A DNA stretch of 64,000 bases from Diphasiastrum complanatum (GCA_029204225.1 CM055109.1:34345098-34409097), one strand, 5' to 3'; positions 1 to 11,480 are shown, numbered from the stretch's first letter. Made by a program: numbers and translations. The notes: a model not told the origin generated them from the sequence alone.

Positions 1-47
1 TCTCTCTCACGCACGCACGCACGCACGCGCGCGCGCGCGCGCACGCA
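1..47. repeat. (ACGC)n/(CG)n microsatellite
   Basis: Short TC run, then ACGC units, then a CG run. It sits at the outer edge of the LTR-like block that follows. A GT/CA tract occupies the same relative place beside the second gypsy copy at 2283. Confidence 0.9.
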
Positions 48-512
48 TATCAATAATACTCAAATCCAACAATTAGCAAATCCGATAAATATGAAAATAG
101 CAAAAAACGTGAGAGATGAAGAGGAGGAGCAAGGACATCCAATTGCCAAAATGGTAGAGGCTCCACCTTCTTTGATTGAACATGAAAAATGAAATACAAT
201 GTACCACTATTTATAGTGGATTTTGGGCACTTGGCCTCAATGGCTATTGGCCAATCTTTAGCTTATTATTTTGAATTTGAAATATGGTGGGAACACCCGT
301 TTATTCGTTTACTTGACTTTTTAGGCCTCTAAACCATTTTCTCCCACAAATAGCCTAAAAGTCTCCTTTATTGCTATCTATTTATGAAATAACAATGTGA
401 TCATTGGGTTGGACTTACACATAGAAGGTGCCAAATCCCTCACACTTATTCTCTACTCTAGATCAATTTGATCTATATACATGGTATGGTAATGTTCCGC
501 CAAACCCCAACA
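48..512 (-). repeat. Ty3/gypsy LTR (3' LTR of the left tandem copy)
   Basis: On the minus strand this begins TGTTGGGG right after a GGGGGATAC purine stretch, as an LTR does after its polypurine tract. It carries a TATA-like CTATAAATAG near plus 210-220. It is nearly identical to 2331-2799. The outer end is not resolved because it runs into the microsatellite and the window edge. Confidence 0.6.
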
Positions 513-2040
513 GTATCCCCCATCAAAATTGGTGACAGTCCTACGACACCTGCTTCGGCCATTGAATGTTGTGGAATGTTGTGTGATGACAAAGTTGGAG
601 AAAGCTTGCGAAATAAAATTTTGTCTGCTATAGGAAAAGTGTAAATACTAATTCGCTTATCTAAAACCTGATGCTTTATAAACTTTACGTATTGTACATG
701 GTGGAGAAAGATCCATAATCACTCTTATTTTGGAAAGATCGATAGCAATGCAATGAATGGATATTACATGCCCCAACACTATGCCATATGTTACCCATAT
801 CTGACACTTGTCTGGGTTCAAAGAAATATGAAATTTTCGACACTGAGCGAACACTTCCCTAAGCTGGCTTAAGTGATATGTATCCATATTATGGACATCC
901 AAGTAAATTTCCAAGAATTTCTGCAAGTACTCCTTGAAAGCAAATTGCATAACCCGTTGGAATGTACTTGGCGCATTGCATAATCCAAAGGCATGATTTT
1001 GTATGTGTAGGTTCCCTATTTAGTGGCAAATGCAGTTTTATGTTGGTCCTCAGTTGCAATGTTGACTTGATTGTATCACTAAAGCCATCCGCAAAATTGT
1101 ATGCTTCAGCTTAAGTGAAAGGTAAAGGAAAGTGATCCTTTCTGGTTACTACATTCAAGGCTTTCAGACTAACACAAATGCTCGTTTTGCCATTCTTCTT
1201 TGGTACAATCACAATTGGTGACTCCCATTATGTATGCTCTATTTCATAAATGAAATCAACATCCAATAATCTTTGTAACTCCTTCTTGATCAATTTCGTG
1301 TAATTTGCATTACATGATACATCGATAGAATCAGCTTACTTTAGGACTACATCTGGTACCAATGGAGTTGTATGTTGTACAACAGAAGTGGGAATACCCT
1401 TGAGGTCTTTATGTGACCAAGCAAAACGATTTTTTTGACCATCAACTTCCTCAATTCTGATAATTGGGATGGAGATAGTTGTGCGTCCACTTGAATTATC
1501 TACTCTTCGTCACTTGGTTCACCAAGATTCATTGGTTGAGTATGAGTGAGCACTTCTTGCATATCTGGCACAACTTTTTCAGGTTCAGAGCTTTTACCAA
1601 CATGATTACCAACCACATCATCCAAGGTATAACTTTTGAAATCCTCTGGCATATCATGCTGGACTTCATCTTCCTTTTCTTGTTCCAAAGGATTGATCTT
1701 GGTTTTACTTTTTGATTCCGTAGCCAGTGGAGATTTTGATTTCAATGATTCTTGACTCAAGGAATCAGGCTCTGCATCCTTTTTTTCTTTGCCTTGGTCC
1801 AATAAAGGGGATTTAGCAATATGCTTATTGATTTCAGCATCCACCTTAGTAATTGCCTCATTTGGAGGATTAGTCCATTTGAGAACCTTACTATAATGCT
1901 GTTTAGTTTGCTTCTTTGTCATTGGTCCGGAAGGCTTCCCATCCTACCGACTTCCTTATGCTTCTGAGCTCCTTTAACAACCATCACTGGTGCTGCTAGT
2001 TCATTTGATTTCCTTTAAGTTGTGCATTTGCTTGGCTTAA
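513..2040 (-). pseudogene. Ty3/gypsy gag-pol remnant, left tandem copy
   Basis: Minus-strand copy of the block at 2800-4257. The 1500-1922 stretch encodes an acidic, lysine-rich linker (about 140 residues). About 657-1330 encodes the gypsy reverse transcriptase region including the piece that follows the MPFGL/NAP/TFQ motif. A one-base deletion near 991 (three T in place of four, minus strand) shifts the frame inside MPFGL. Gag lies beyond 2040 in the other copy and is absent here. RNase H and integrase are also missing, since RT ends only about 150 bp from the LTR. Confidence 0.75.
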
Positions 2041-2282
2041 CAACTAACATACTGGTGCATGATCCTCCCTCTCCACATTGTAGGAAATTTCCTGTTCACC
2101 GTCAAATCTTAATTTTAAGCACATGCAAAGCAAGCAAGATATGAAGAGGATTCTTCTTTCATTTCACGCGGAAGTCCAATCCCATGAGAGTAAAGCTTAG
2201 AACAAAATTATGCATGCTATGATGACAATCTAACACTAACATCCAATAACCCTAAGTTTCCACATTCAAGCTTACTTTTATG
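2041..2282 (-). other. Junction between tandem gypsy copies
   Basis: These 240 bp have no counterpart in the other copy's internal region. They lie where a 5' LTR end and untranslated leader would be if the LTR at 2331-2799 also serves the left copy. I see no primer-binding site and no reading frame. Confidence 0.35.
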
Positions 2283-2330
2283 CGTGTGTGTGTGTGTCTC
2301 ACACACACACACACACACAGACACACACAA
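2283..2330. repeat. (GT)n-(CA)n mirrored microsatellite
   Basis: A GT run is followed at once by a CA run, so the tract is self-complementary and could extrude a hairpin. It interrupts or borders the gypsy LTR. Confidence 0.9.
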
Positions 2331-2799
2331 AGATATCAATAATACTCAAATCCAACAATTAGCAAATCCAACAAATGAAAATAGCAAAAAACATGAGAGA
2401 TGGAGGAAGAGGAGCAACAAGGACATCCAATTGCCAAAATGGTAGAGGCTCCACCTTCTTTGATTGAACATGAAAAATGAAATACAATGTACCACTATTT
2501 ATAGTAGATTCTGGGCACTTGGCCTCAATGGCTATTGGCCAATCTCTTCCTTATTATTTGAATTTGACATCTGGTGGGAACACCCGTTTATTCGTTTACT
2601 TGACTTTTTAGGCCTCTAAACCATTTACTCCCTCAAATAGCCTAAAAGTCTCCTTTATTGCTATCTATTAATGAAATAACAATGTGATCATTGGGTTGGA
2701 CTTACACATAGAAGTTGCCAAATCCCTCACACTTATTCCCTACCCTATATCAATCTGATCTATATACATGGTATGGTAATGTTCCGCCAAACCCCAACA
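2331..2799 (-). repeat. Ty3/gypsy LTR, probably shared by both tandem copies
   Basis: Near-identical to 48-512. It starts TGTTGGGG on the minus strand at 2799 after GGGGGATAC and contains the same CTATAAATAG box. By position it is the 3' LTR of the right copy (2800-5123) and could act as the 5' LTR of the left copy. Confidence 0.6.
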
Positions 2800-3540
2800 G
2801 TATCCCCCACCAAAATTGGTGACGGTCCCACGATACCTGCTTCGGCCATTGAATGTTGTGGAATGTTGTGTGATGACAAAGTTGGAGAAAACTTGTGAAA
2901 TAAAATTTTGTCTGCTATAGGAGAAGTGTAAATACTAATTCGCTTATCTAAAACCTGATGCTTTATAAACTTTACGTATTGTACATGGTGGAGAAAGATC
3001 CATAATCACTCTTATTTTGGAAAGATCGATAGCAATGCAATGAATGGATATTACATGCCCCAACACTATGCCATATGTTACCCATATCTGACACTTGTAT
3101 GGGTTCAAAGAAATATGAAATTTCCGACACTGAGCGAACACTTCCCTAAGCTGGCTTAAGTGATATGTATCCATCCCATTGACATCCAAGTAAATTTCCA
3201 AGAATTTCTGCAAGTACTCCTTGAAAGCAAATTGCATAACTCGTTGGAATGTACTTGGCGCATTGCATAATCCAAAAGGCATGACTTTGTATGTGTAGGT
3301 TCCCTATTCAGTGGCAAATGCAGTTTTATGTTGGTCTTCAGTTGCAATGTTGACTTGATTGTATCCAGTAAAGCCATCCGCAATTTCAGACTAACACAAA
3401 TTCTCATTTTGCCATTCTTCTTTGGTACAATCACAATTGGTGACACCCCTTCTGTATGCTGTATTTCATAAATGAAATCAACATCCAATAATCTTTGTAA
3501 CTCCTTGATCAATTCCGTGTAATCTGGATTACATCGATAG
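2800..3540 (-). pseudogene. Ty3/gypsy reverse transcriptase fragment, right copy
   Basis: A minus-strand frame at 2944-3282 carries MPFGLCNAPSTFQ, the gypsy RT motif, then residues resembling the ISLNPxKCQ region. An overlapping frame at 3156-3512 carries the upstream RT part (LLDVDFIYEI, VPKKNGKMR). The shift between frames shows a frameshift or small deletion near 3380. The catalytic YLDD appears degraded to YLDV. RNase H and integrase are absent, so the element cannot be autonomous. Confidence 0.8.
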
Positions 3541-3797
3541 AATCAGCTTACTTTAGGAACTACATCTGGTACCAATGGAATTGTATGTTGTACAACAGAA
3601 GTGGGAATACCCTTAAGGTCTTTATATGACCAAGCAAAACGATTTTTTTGACCATCGACTTCCTCAATTCTAATAACTGGGATGGAGATAGTTGTGCGTC
3701 CACTTGAATTATCTACTCTTCGTCACTTGGTTCAACAAGATTCAGTGGTTGAGTATGAGTGAGCACTTCTTGCATATCTGGCACAACTTTTTCAGGT

Positions 3798-4257
3798 TCA
3801 CGATGAGCTTTTAGCAACATGATTACCAACCACATCATCCAAGGTATAACTTTTGAAATGCTCTGGCATATCATGTTGGACTTCATCTTCCTTTTCTTGT
3901 TCCAAAGGATTGATCTTGGTTTTACTTTTTGATTCCGTAGCCAGTGGAGATTTTGATTTCAAAGATTTCTGACTCAAGGAATTAGGCTCTGCATCCTTTT
4001 TTTCTTTGCTTTGGTCCAATAAAGGGGATTGCTGCTCATTGATTTCAGCATCCACCTTAGTAATTGCCTCATTTGGAGGATTGATTAGTCCATTTGAGAA
4101 CCTTACAATAATGTTGTTTAGTTTGCTTCTTTGTCATTGGTCCGGAAGGCTTCCCATCCTACCGACTTCCTTATGCTTCTGAGCTCTTGTAACAACCATC
4201 ACTGGTGCTGCTAGTTCATTTGATTTCCTTTGAGTTGTGCATTTGCTTGGCTTAGCA
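3798..4257 (-). pseudogene. Gypsy gag-pol linker region, right copy
   Basis: A minus-strand reading frame rich in K, E, S and D, homologous to 1500-1922 of the left copy. It contains SPLLDQ and PLATESKSKTK. Such acidic linkers lie between the gag zinc knuckle and RT in some plant gypsy elements. No protease motif is visible. The left copy's homology ends about here (2040 there). Confidence 0.55.
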
Positions 4258-4645
4258 GTTTGTCTCGAATTGACTAGTGCAGTTGTATTTGGTGTTGGTA
4301 CCTTCGGTCTCTGGCTGGGCAATTTTTATAACAATGTCCGTATCCGCATTCATGACAAAATGGTTGGAATTCGCCTTTATTTGGACATTCAGCTATGCGA
4401 TAATTTTTTCCACAACCAAAGCAACCTAGTGGAGCCCTTGTCCACTGTGTCGATTGTTGTTGTTGTGCGACGGGGTAAATAGCATATTCCTCATTTACAC
4501 CAGGATTTGGATGTTGATCAGGCGGTATTATCCAATGGTCCTGACTTGTGGATGCTTCTGGCTTCACCATGTTAGCTTGAGGTGTTTGTTGTCCTCGAGA
4601 TGCAGGCAGCGCCAATGGCTTTGGATATCCAAGTGAATGCACTTT
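4258..4645 (-). pseudogene. Gypsy gag zinc-knuckle region
   Basis: A minus-strand frame at 4274-4642 (122 aa) has two cysteine clusters. CFGCGKNYRIAEC resembles a CCHC knuckle with the histidine replaced by arginine. CHECGYGHCYKNC keeps Cys-Cys-His-Cys spacing with three residues before the histidine. This is the nucleocapsid-like RNA-binding part of gag. It has no initiating context of its own and belongs to the element continuing through 4790-5123. Confidence 0.7.
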
Positions 4646-5123
4646 ACCATCTCGTCCATTCCATTGGGGTCCTTCATGAAATCCATACTTATAATAGCGT
4701 TGTTGAATAACCCTTGGATTGAATGAACAAAAGGCTGTTTCATGGCTACTAGAATTGTATAGATGATATTACTTGTTGGTCACTCTTTCCTTCATCGTTG
4801 GACATTAATTTATTGTATGGTTCCCAGCACAGATTGCGCACCACACATTCTCCTGATTAGGATATTGATGCCACATCACCTTGTCAGTAACTTTGCTAAT
4901 CTTACCATGATGTTGTTCTAATGCTTTTAGTTTAGCATCAAACTGAGCTTGCATTTGTTCCATCCGTGTCCGTTGTTTTTGACTCAGCTTTCAATTCCGT
5001 AGTTGCATGATATTGGTAGATGCAATGGTGGTAGAAGTTGTGGTAGTCCACCCAGTTGTATAATGCAAGATCCCAAAATATGGTTCATCATCAGACTCCT
5101 CATCTTTTTCCCGCACTGCATCA
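4646..5123 (-). pseudogene. Gypsy gag, N-terminal part, interrupted by a copia insertion
   Basis: Minus-strand coding with a glutamine- and lysine-rich, coiled-coil-like stretch (around QMQAQFDAKLKALEQ) and an acidic stretch (EKDEESDDEP). The frame stops at 5123 exactly where the copia LTR starts and resumes at 8327-8390 when one copy of the 5-bp target duplication is discounted. The gag was therefore open when the copia element landed. Confidence 0.65.
5119..5123. repeat. Target-site duplication CATCA (left)
   Basis: Identical to 8322-8326 beyond the other LTR. Five base pairs is the usual integration footprint of LTR retrotransposons. Confidence 0.9.
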
Positions 5124-5513
5124 TGTTGAAATAAATGCCTATTTTGCCCCTTAAGGCTTGTATACTTGTAACTTGTAAGTTGTGCATAAGACATGGGGGT
5201 AAAACATTTATGTACATAGTACACCCCACTTGTGCTAATTAGGCAAGTAAATCAAGTAGGCTAAGGACCCATGTGGGTTCTAGAGCTAGAATTAGCAAGA
5301 CACCACCTCTATACATAACATGCTATATGTAGCCCAAGCTTTGGAGGGGTTTCCACGCCCTACTACACTTTGAATATTCATTCATGTTGTGTGAGCTTTG
5401 AAGTCCTCTCTCTCTTGCTTTTGTGTTCTACTCCATAGCTGGTTTTATGAAGCTTTCATAGTGTGCTTACTATGTTGTTATGATACTCCATAGCTAGGCC
5501 TTGGAATTTGTCA
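5124..5513 (+). repeat. 5' LTR of the nested copia (390 bp)
   Basis: Begins TGTTGAAATAAATGCC and ends TTTGTCA directly before the PBS. It matches the 3' LTR at 8053 over both ends but retains about 121 bp that the 3' copy has lost. Confidence 0.9.
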
Positions 5514-5525
5514 TGGTATCAGAGC
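5514..5525 (+). other. Primer-binding site (initiator Met tRNA)
   Basis: TGGTATCAGAGC directly abuts the LTR end. It is the standard plant LTR-retrotransposon PBS. Confidence 0.9.
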
Positions 5526-5940
5526 AGGTTATGTTGCTTGTGGTGTGGTGAAAGCTTGGACCTATTTTTGATCAGATTCCTGCCATTCCTGGAGAGCAGC
5601 TTACCTTTGAGGAGGGAGCACTTTTTGTAGGGGCATCTGATCTCTGTGCTATCTGCATGGTTGGAGTACTGTTGGCAAGGGGGAGTACAGGGAGCCAAAA
5701 AGTTTCTAATTTGGGACAAAATTTTTTGAGTCTTTTTGGACAGCCAGGACTGTAGGAGGGCGCTTTCTACAGTGGGGACTTCAGTGAAAGTTCTGAGTGG
5801 TTGGACAAGGGCGAGGACAGCCATACAAGAGTTTCAAATTCAGAAGCTGAGGGTTATTGAGCAAGTGGCTGCATACCCTAGTTGGGTGAAAACCCCAGTT
5901 TGCCTTTTGTGTTTTATTTCTATCCAGCTATGTCTAGTCT
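5526..5940 (+). other. Copia leader/remnant replacing gag
   Basis: Sequence between PBS and the first recognisable integrase residues. It is open in part (from 5736) but shows no gag or zinc-knuckle motif. The normal 1-2 kb gag-protease region is missing. Confidence 0.5.
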
Positions 5941-6700
5941 TGCAGAGGTCAACCCAAACAAAATCTGCAGGGGGGGCATATTACTTTATGACCTTTATTG
6001 ATGACTTCTCACGCAAGATTTGGATTTATTTCTTGAAGTTAAAATCTGAAGCATTCAAGTACTTCCTGCATTTCAAAGCTTTGGTAGAAGAACATTCAAG
6101 AAAGAAGATAAAGATGCTCAGGTCAGACAATGGTGGAGAGTTCATTAAGACAGAATTTGTGGAATTCTGCAAGGCCAATGGGATCAAAAGGCAGCTTACA
6201 GCTCCTCATACCCCTCAACAAAACGGCGTAGCAGAGAGAAAGAACCGAACTATTGTGGAGTGTGCAAGGTGCATGCTCAAGGCAAAGGGGTTGCCCAACT
6301 CTTTTTGGGGCGAGGCAATGCACACAACAGTGTTTCTGTTGAATAGAAGTCCAACAAAAGCTGTGGAAGGCAAGACTCCAGAAGAGGCATTTAGCGGCAT
6401 TAAGCCCAAGGCGGGCGCTTTGCGAGTGTTTGGTTGTACGGCCTATGCCCATATTCCCAAGGATAACAGGAAGAAGCTGGATGCAAAATCAGCAAAGTGT
6501 ATTTTCTTGGGATACAGTGAAGAAAGCAAAGCTTACAGACTTTACGATCTTACTAGCAAGAAGAGGATCATAAGTCGAGATGTGATCTTTGAAGAAGATC
6601 AAACGCCTCCTATAGAGGAACTTGAGATGGAGGATGGTACAAGTGAATTTGTGCCAATACTTGATGACCCACATCATACAAATCGGATGGGAGCATCGAA
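5941..6700 (+). pseudogene. Copia integrase catalytic core
   Basis: Lies within an open frame at 5736-6779. Catalytic DDE residues are visible: D in FIDDFSRK, D in RSDNGGEF, E in NGVAERKN. The C-terminal copia landmarks VFGCTAYAH and KCIFLGYSEESKAYRLYD follow. The HHCC zinc finger that should precede the core is missing. After DDPHHTNRM the frame jumps into RT sequence, a deletion joint that also shifts the frame. Confidence 0.85.
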
Positions 6701-8058
6701 AAGCATAAGGCAAGGCTGGTTGCTAAAGGCTATGCACAGAAGGGGGGCTTGGAGTATGATGGGACGTTTGCACCGGTAGCTAAGATGACGTCTATCAGAT
6801 TGGTTTTAGCATTGGCTGGATTTTTTGGTTGGGAGGTCCATCAAATGGACGTGAAGAGTGCTTTTTTTAATGGACAGTTGGCTGAAGAAGTCTACATGGA
6901 ACAACCACAAGGTTTTGAGGCTAAGGGCAAGGAAAGTATGGTATGCAGGCTTAAGAAGGCCTTATATGGTTTGAAGCAGGCACCCAGGGCCTGGTATAGT
7001 CGTATTGACGACTATTTTGCCAAGGAGCAATTCATAAAGAGTCAGTCGGATTGCAACCTATTCGTGAAGGAGGAAGATGGGAACATTGTTTTGATAGTTC
7101 TCTATGTGGATGACTTGGTCATCACGGGTAACAATGGGCAGCTTATTGAAAAGGTGAAGGCTCATTTATCAAATGAGTTCGAGATGAAGGATTTGGGCTT
7201 AATCCACTATTGTCTTGGCTTGGAGGTTTGGAAAAAGGAAACTGTGTGTTTATTTCCCAAGCTAACTATGCATGTGAAGTCTTGAACAGGTTCAACATGC
7301 AGGATTGCAAACCCGTTTCCACGCTCATTGATACCAGCAGTAAGCCATCCAGAGATGATGGCACTCCTTTTGTGGATGAGACCTTTTATAGGCAGCTTGC
7401 GGGTAGCTTGATTTATCTCACCACTACGAGACCAGACATTTCCTATGCGGTTGGTGTAGCAAGCCAGTTCATGAGTTCTCCAACTGAAGCACATTGGAAA
7501 GCAGCCAAGAGGGTTTTGAGGTATGTCAAAGGGACAACCTGCTATGGGATTGAATACACAAATGACGGAAAGCTTCAGCTTGGAGGCTTTACCGATTCGG
7601 ATTGGGCAGGTGATAGGGATGATCGAAAGTCGACCGCAGGTTACACTTTCAACCTTGGTTCAGGGGTCATTTCTTGGTGTAGCAAGAAACAGCCCACAGT
7701 TACCTTATCATCGATAGAGGCGGAGTATAGGGCAGCGGCAAAAGCTACCTGCGAGGCAATATGGCTCAGGAGACTTCTTGGGGAGGTGCAGATTCCACAG
7801 GATGGTCCTACTATTCTTCAGTGTGACAGCCAGAGTTGCATCCAGCTTGCCAAAAATCTTGTGTACCATGCTCGTACGAAGCATATTGAGGTGGATCAAC
7901 ACTTCTTACGAGAGAAGATACAAAGCGGAGAAATTCAGCTCGGGTACTGTGATACCAACGAACAAGCAGCATATATCTTTACTAAGGCACTTAGTAGAGA
8001 AAAATTTGAAAAGTTTCGTGTTGGTATGAACAAAATAGCCATTGAGGGGGGGTGTTGA
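6695..8058 (+). pseudogene. Copia reverse transcriptase-RNase H
   Basis: From HKARLVAKGYAQ through QMDVKSAFFNG, LYGLKQAPRAWY and the catalytic YVDD (LIVLYVDDLVITGNN near 7100). RNase H follows with TDSDWAGD (near 7594), SSIEAEY (near 7710), CDSQS and ARTKHIEVD. The RT N-terminus is deleted, and a one-base shift near 7235 separates the two frames. The stop codon lies inside the first bases of the 3' LTR (8056-8058). Confidence 0.9.
8041..8052 (+). other. Polypurine tract
   Basis: A G-rich purine run directly before the TG of the 3' LTR, where plus-strand DNA synthesis is primed. Confidence 0.8.
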
Positions 8059-8321
8059 AAGAAATGCCTATTTTGCCCCTTAAGGCTTGTATACTTGTAA
8101 CTTGTAAGTTGTGCATAAGACATGGGGGTAAAACATCTATGTACATAGTACACCCCACCTGTGCTAATTAGGCAAGTAAATCAAGTAGGTTAAGGACCCA
8201 TGTGGGTTCTAGAGCTAGAATTAGCAAGACACCACCTCTATACATAACATGCTATATGTAGCCCAAACTTGTGCTTACTATGTTGTTATGATACTCCATA
8301 GCTAGGCCTTGAAATTTGTCA
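8053..8321 (+). repeat. 3' LTR of the nested copia, internally deleted (269 bp)
   Basis: Matches the start and end of the 5' LTR but lacks about 121 bp after GTAGCCCAA. Both termini are intact and flanked by CATCA. Confidence 0.9.
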
Positions 8322-8326
8322 CATCA
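8322..8326. repeat. Target-site duplication CATCA (right)
   Basis: Pairs with 5119-5123. Confidence 0.9.
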
Positions 8327-8390
8327 TCCATTGCTTGTTGCAAAGTAGTATACTGCTCCCTTCGTTGCTATTTTTAGTCAGTTGAATTAC
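8327..8390 (-). pseudogene. Gypsy gag, upstream part beyond the copia insertion
   Basis: Minus-strand codons continue the gag frame of 4646-5123 (REQYTTLQQAMDD region). Nothing of the gypsy 5' LTR is seen further right, where older copia sequence takes over. Confidence 0.6.
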
Positions 8391-8439
8391 AAACTTAGGA
8401 CATAGGGTAGAGTTTTAGACAAATTCCTGTCAAATTCTT

Positions 8440-9995
8440 GATAAAAGCAGGAGAGTTCTTGCACTCGGAAAGAGGCAAGGATATCTGTATAGGCCTAGTC
8501 ATTGTAACTCTGCAACTGATTGTCCTTTAAGCAGTTCAACATCTATCAATAAAGAATTAATTTGGCATTATAGACTTGGTCACCTTAATCGTGTATCAAT
8601 AGGTAACATGTCTAGACATTCTTCAGTTCATGATTTAGACTGTCGAATTGTCGACCGTCTTGTTTGCCAAAGCTGTATCATAGGAAAGCAGGCAAGAAGG
8701 CCATTTAAGTCAAATCAAGAACACATTTCTAAAGATCTGCTAGGCATTGTACATATAGATATATGTGGCCCAATGCAAACACCATCACTGCTTGGTGCTA
8801 AATTCTTTATTACCTTTATAGATGACTACTCTAAAAAAAATGTGGTGTATTTTCTGAAGCACAAATCTGAAGCCTTCCAGTTCTTCAAGAAATACAAAGA
8901 GAATGCTGAGTTGCAGACATGCAAGAAGATCAAAGCTCTTAGGAGCGATAATGGCGGCGAGTACATCGCAAATGAGTTCAAGGATAATTGCTCAGCCAAC
9001 GACATCGAGCAACAATTTGTTGCTTCCTATTCTCCACAATCGAATGGACTGACAGAAAGGAAGAAGATTAGTCGAGTCTGCCAAATGCATGATAACTCAT
9101 GCTTAGTTGCCCAAATCGTTCTGGTAACATGCTGTTTCAACAACAGCTTACGTGCAAAATCGATGTATAATTAAAGGATTACCTGACAACAAAACTCCTC
9201 GTGAAGTTTGGACAAGTTTCAAACCTTCATTAAAACATTTGAGAGTATTCAGATGCACTGCTTATGCTCATGTCTTGAAGGACAACAGAAAGAAATTCGA
9301 TGAGCATTTGTTTAAGACTATTTTTGTGCGCTATTGTAGTTCTGATGGAATGTATAGATTGTACACATAGACACTTGTAAAGTTTTTACTAACACGGATG
9401 TGACTTTTATCGAAGATCAGTAATTTGATTTGAAGGGCAAGGATCAGATGTCGTCTACAACTTCTAAATTCTGCCCCGACAACCGATTCTTTTCGGAAGG
9501 TAATTTCTATTCCTTCCAGTAGTCACTTCCTGTACAGTCAGACTCAGAAGAAGAACAAGAAGCTGCAACTCAGGAGCAGCCAACACAGCCAACACAAAGT
9601 TGGATTTCGCAGCCCGAAACTTCAACCAGAAAATCAACTCGAATTTAAACTCCGCCTGTCCGATACACTGATGAGTTTGCTCACTATTCTATTCAGGAGC
9701 CAACCATAGTTGAGGAAGCTATTCACAGGCAGACTCGGATCTCTGGAAGGAGGCAATGGATAAGGAGTACAATTCACTGCTAAGGAACAACACATGGACT
9801 GTCACCAAGCTGCCAACAAACAGAAACATAATCGACTGCAAATGGATCTTTAAGATCAAATATAAAGCAGACGGCAGTATCGACAGAAGGAAAGCTCGAC
9901 TCGTGGCAAGGGGGTTCTCACAGATTCAAGAACGGACCGCGTTCTGGAACGAGACAACAACCATGGGTCAAACAAAGGGTGTGAGTATAGGTTAA
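8440..9995 (+). pseudogene. Decayed Ty1/copia pol (integrase to start of RT)
   Basis: Starts with the GAG-pre-integrase part (ELIWHYRLGHLNR, then VCQSCIIGKQ, giving His/Cys zinc ligands). The integrase core at 8740-9080 has FIDDYSKK, RSDNGGEY and a degraded NGLTERKK. VFRCTAYAHVLKDNRKK at 9250 and the acidic linker follow. RT begins at 9756 (NNTWTVTKLP, CKWIFKIKYKADG, KARLVARGFSQ). Stops and shifts occur near 9172, 9368, 9421 and 9646. Homology breaks off by 9995. No LTR or PBS was seen. Confidence 0.85.
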
Positions 9996-10079
9996 ATAAA
10001 TCTGCTGAATTCCAAAAAGCTCACAAGATCAAAATGGAATCTATCATCCCTGTACTTAGCAAAATGGAGTAGCTGTGGA

Positions 10080-11480
10080 AAAGTACAATAATTGTAGAAT
10101 ATGCAAGAAGTACGTTCAAAGGAAAAGGTTAACCAAGGATATTGTTGCGTTGAAGTATTAAATATTGTCGTAAAACTTTTCAGCTGGGCTGTGGAAGGGA
10201 TAAAACCTAAAGAAGCATTCCGAGGAGTGAAACGAAAATCTGCATATTAAGACTACTGGGAATTTGGATGCATAGCACCTACTATAGATAACAAGAGACA
10301 AACGTTGGAATGTAAAGCTTTTAAAGTTTTATTTTTGGGCTATAGTGAAGAGAAGAAAGGTAATATAGGCTATATGACGTTGAGGCTAGGAAGCCTCTCA
10401 TGAGCAGAGAATCGAGATGTGATATTTGAAGAAATAAGTACAATTTGACAGCTATATATGGGCTGAAAGCTTGATTTCAATTGAAAATAAGCACCTAGAG
10501 CCTGGTACAATGTGCTCGATGATTTCTTCAAGGAGCTGAAGTTTCGAAAGAGCAATCATATGCAAAACTGTTGGTGAAAGAAGAAGTGGTGCTATGCGCT
10601 GAATGATTTTAGTGGGAACCAATAGGAGTACGATTCCAAGGTAAAAGAACTTTCAAAAGAGTTTGACATGAATGATTTGGGCCTCTGACATTATCCCATG
10701 AGCACAGAGATATGGAAGAAGAAGAGCAGTATATTTTTTTTCCAAGCCATATATGAATGAGAAGCTTTGAAAAAGTTTAATATGCATGAAAGCAAGCCCA
10801 CTTTCACTCCTATCAATTTGAATGAGAAGTGTTTAAAGAAGACGACTCACTGGAGGTACATGAAACAGTATATAAAAAGCTTGATGGTAATGTCATTTAT
10901 GTAACTAGCACAAGACCATAGACATCTGAATAGTTGGGGTGGTAAAGCAAGATGTGGGCAAGCCCAAGGAGGCCCTTTGAAAGACAACTGAGAGAAATTC
11001 AAGGTACTGTAAAGGCGCATATATCGACGATATTGAATTCAATAATGATAATAAATTAGGGTCTAGATGCTGATTAGGCCGATGACAAAGGTGACAGAAT
11101 GTGAACTACTGGATGCTTCTTAATTTTGTGACTGGGAGTAAAATCATGGTGCAATGGCATTTTTGTCTATCATGGCAAAGTATGGAGCTGCTATGAGGTC
11201 AGAATGCAAGGCCATGTTATTGAAAAGACTCTCTAGAAGGCATGGAACTTCAACAAATGGCACCTGCTGGACTGTGACAATCAACCCTCTATAGCGCTAG
11301 CTCGAATCTCAATATATTATGCGAGGACGAAACACATCGAGGTTGATCATCATTTTGTTCAAGAAAAGGTAAGAATGATGAAATTGAGCCCAAGTATTGC
11401 GATATTATCAACCAGATCATGGACATCTTTACAAAGTCATAGCTGAGAAAATAGTTCAGAAGTTTATAAGGTGTAATAAT
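10080..11480 (+). pseudogene. Highly decayed copia integrase-RT-RNase H debris
   Basis: Many stops, but landmarks occur in copia order: KPKEAFRGVK, FKVLFLGYSEE near 10330, APRAWYNVLDDFFKE near 10492, SKEFDMNDLGL near 10650, KFNMHESKP, then YYARTKHIEVDHHF near 11310. It is separate from the better preserved copy to its left because it restarts at the integrase end. It is the oldest copia layer in this part of the window. Confidence 0.75.

Larger units (their letters stand above)
5124..8321 (+). mobile_element. Ty1/copia retrotransposon, gag-less deletion derivative, nested in gypsy gag
   Basis: A complete insertion with both LTRs (TG...CA), PBS, polypurine tract and 5-bp duplication CATCA. 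It is only 3.2 kb long because gag, protease and the integrase zinc finger are deleted, as is a stretch between integrase and RT. The order integrase, RT, RNase H defines it as copia. RT and RNase H are well conserved, so it is younger than the copia debris to its right. It cannot supply its own capsid. Confidence 0.92.
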
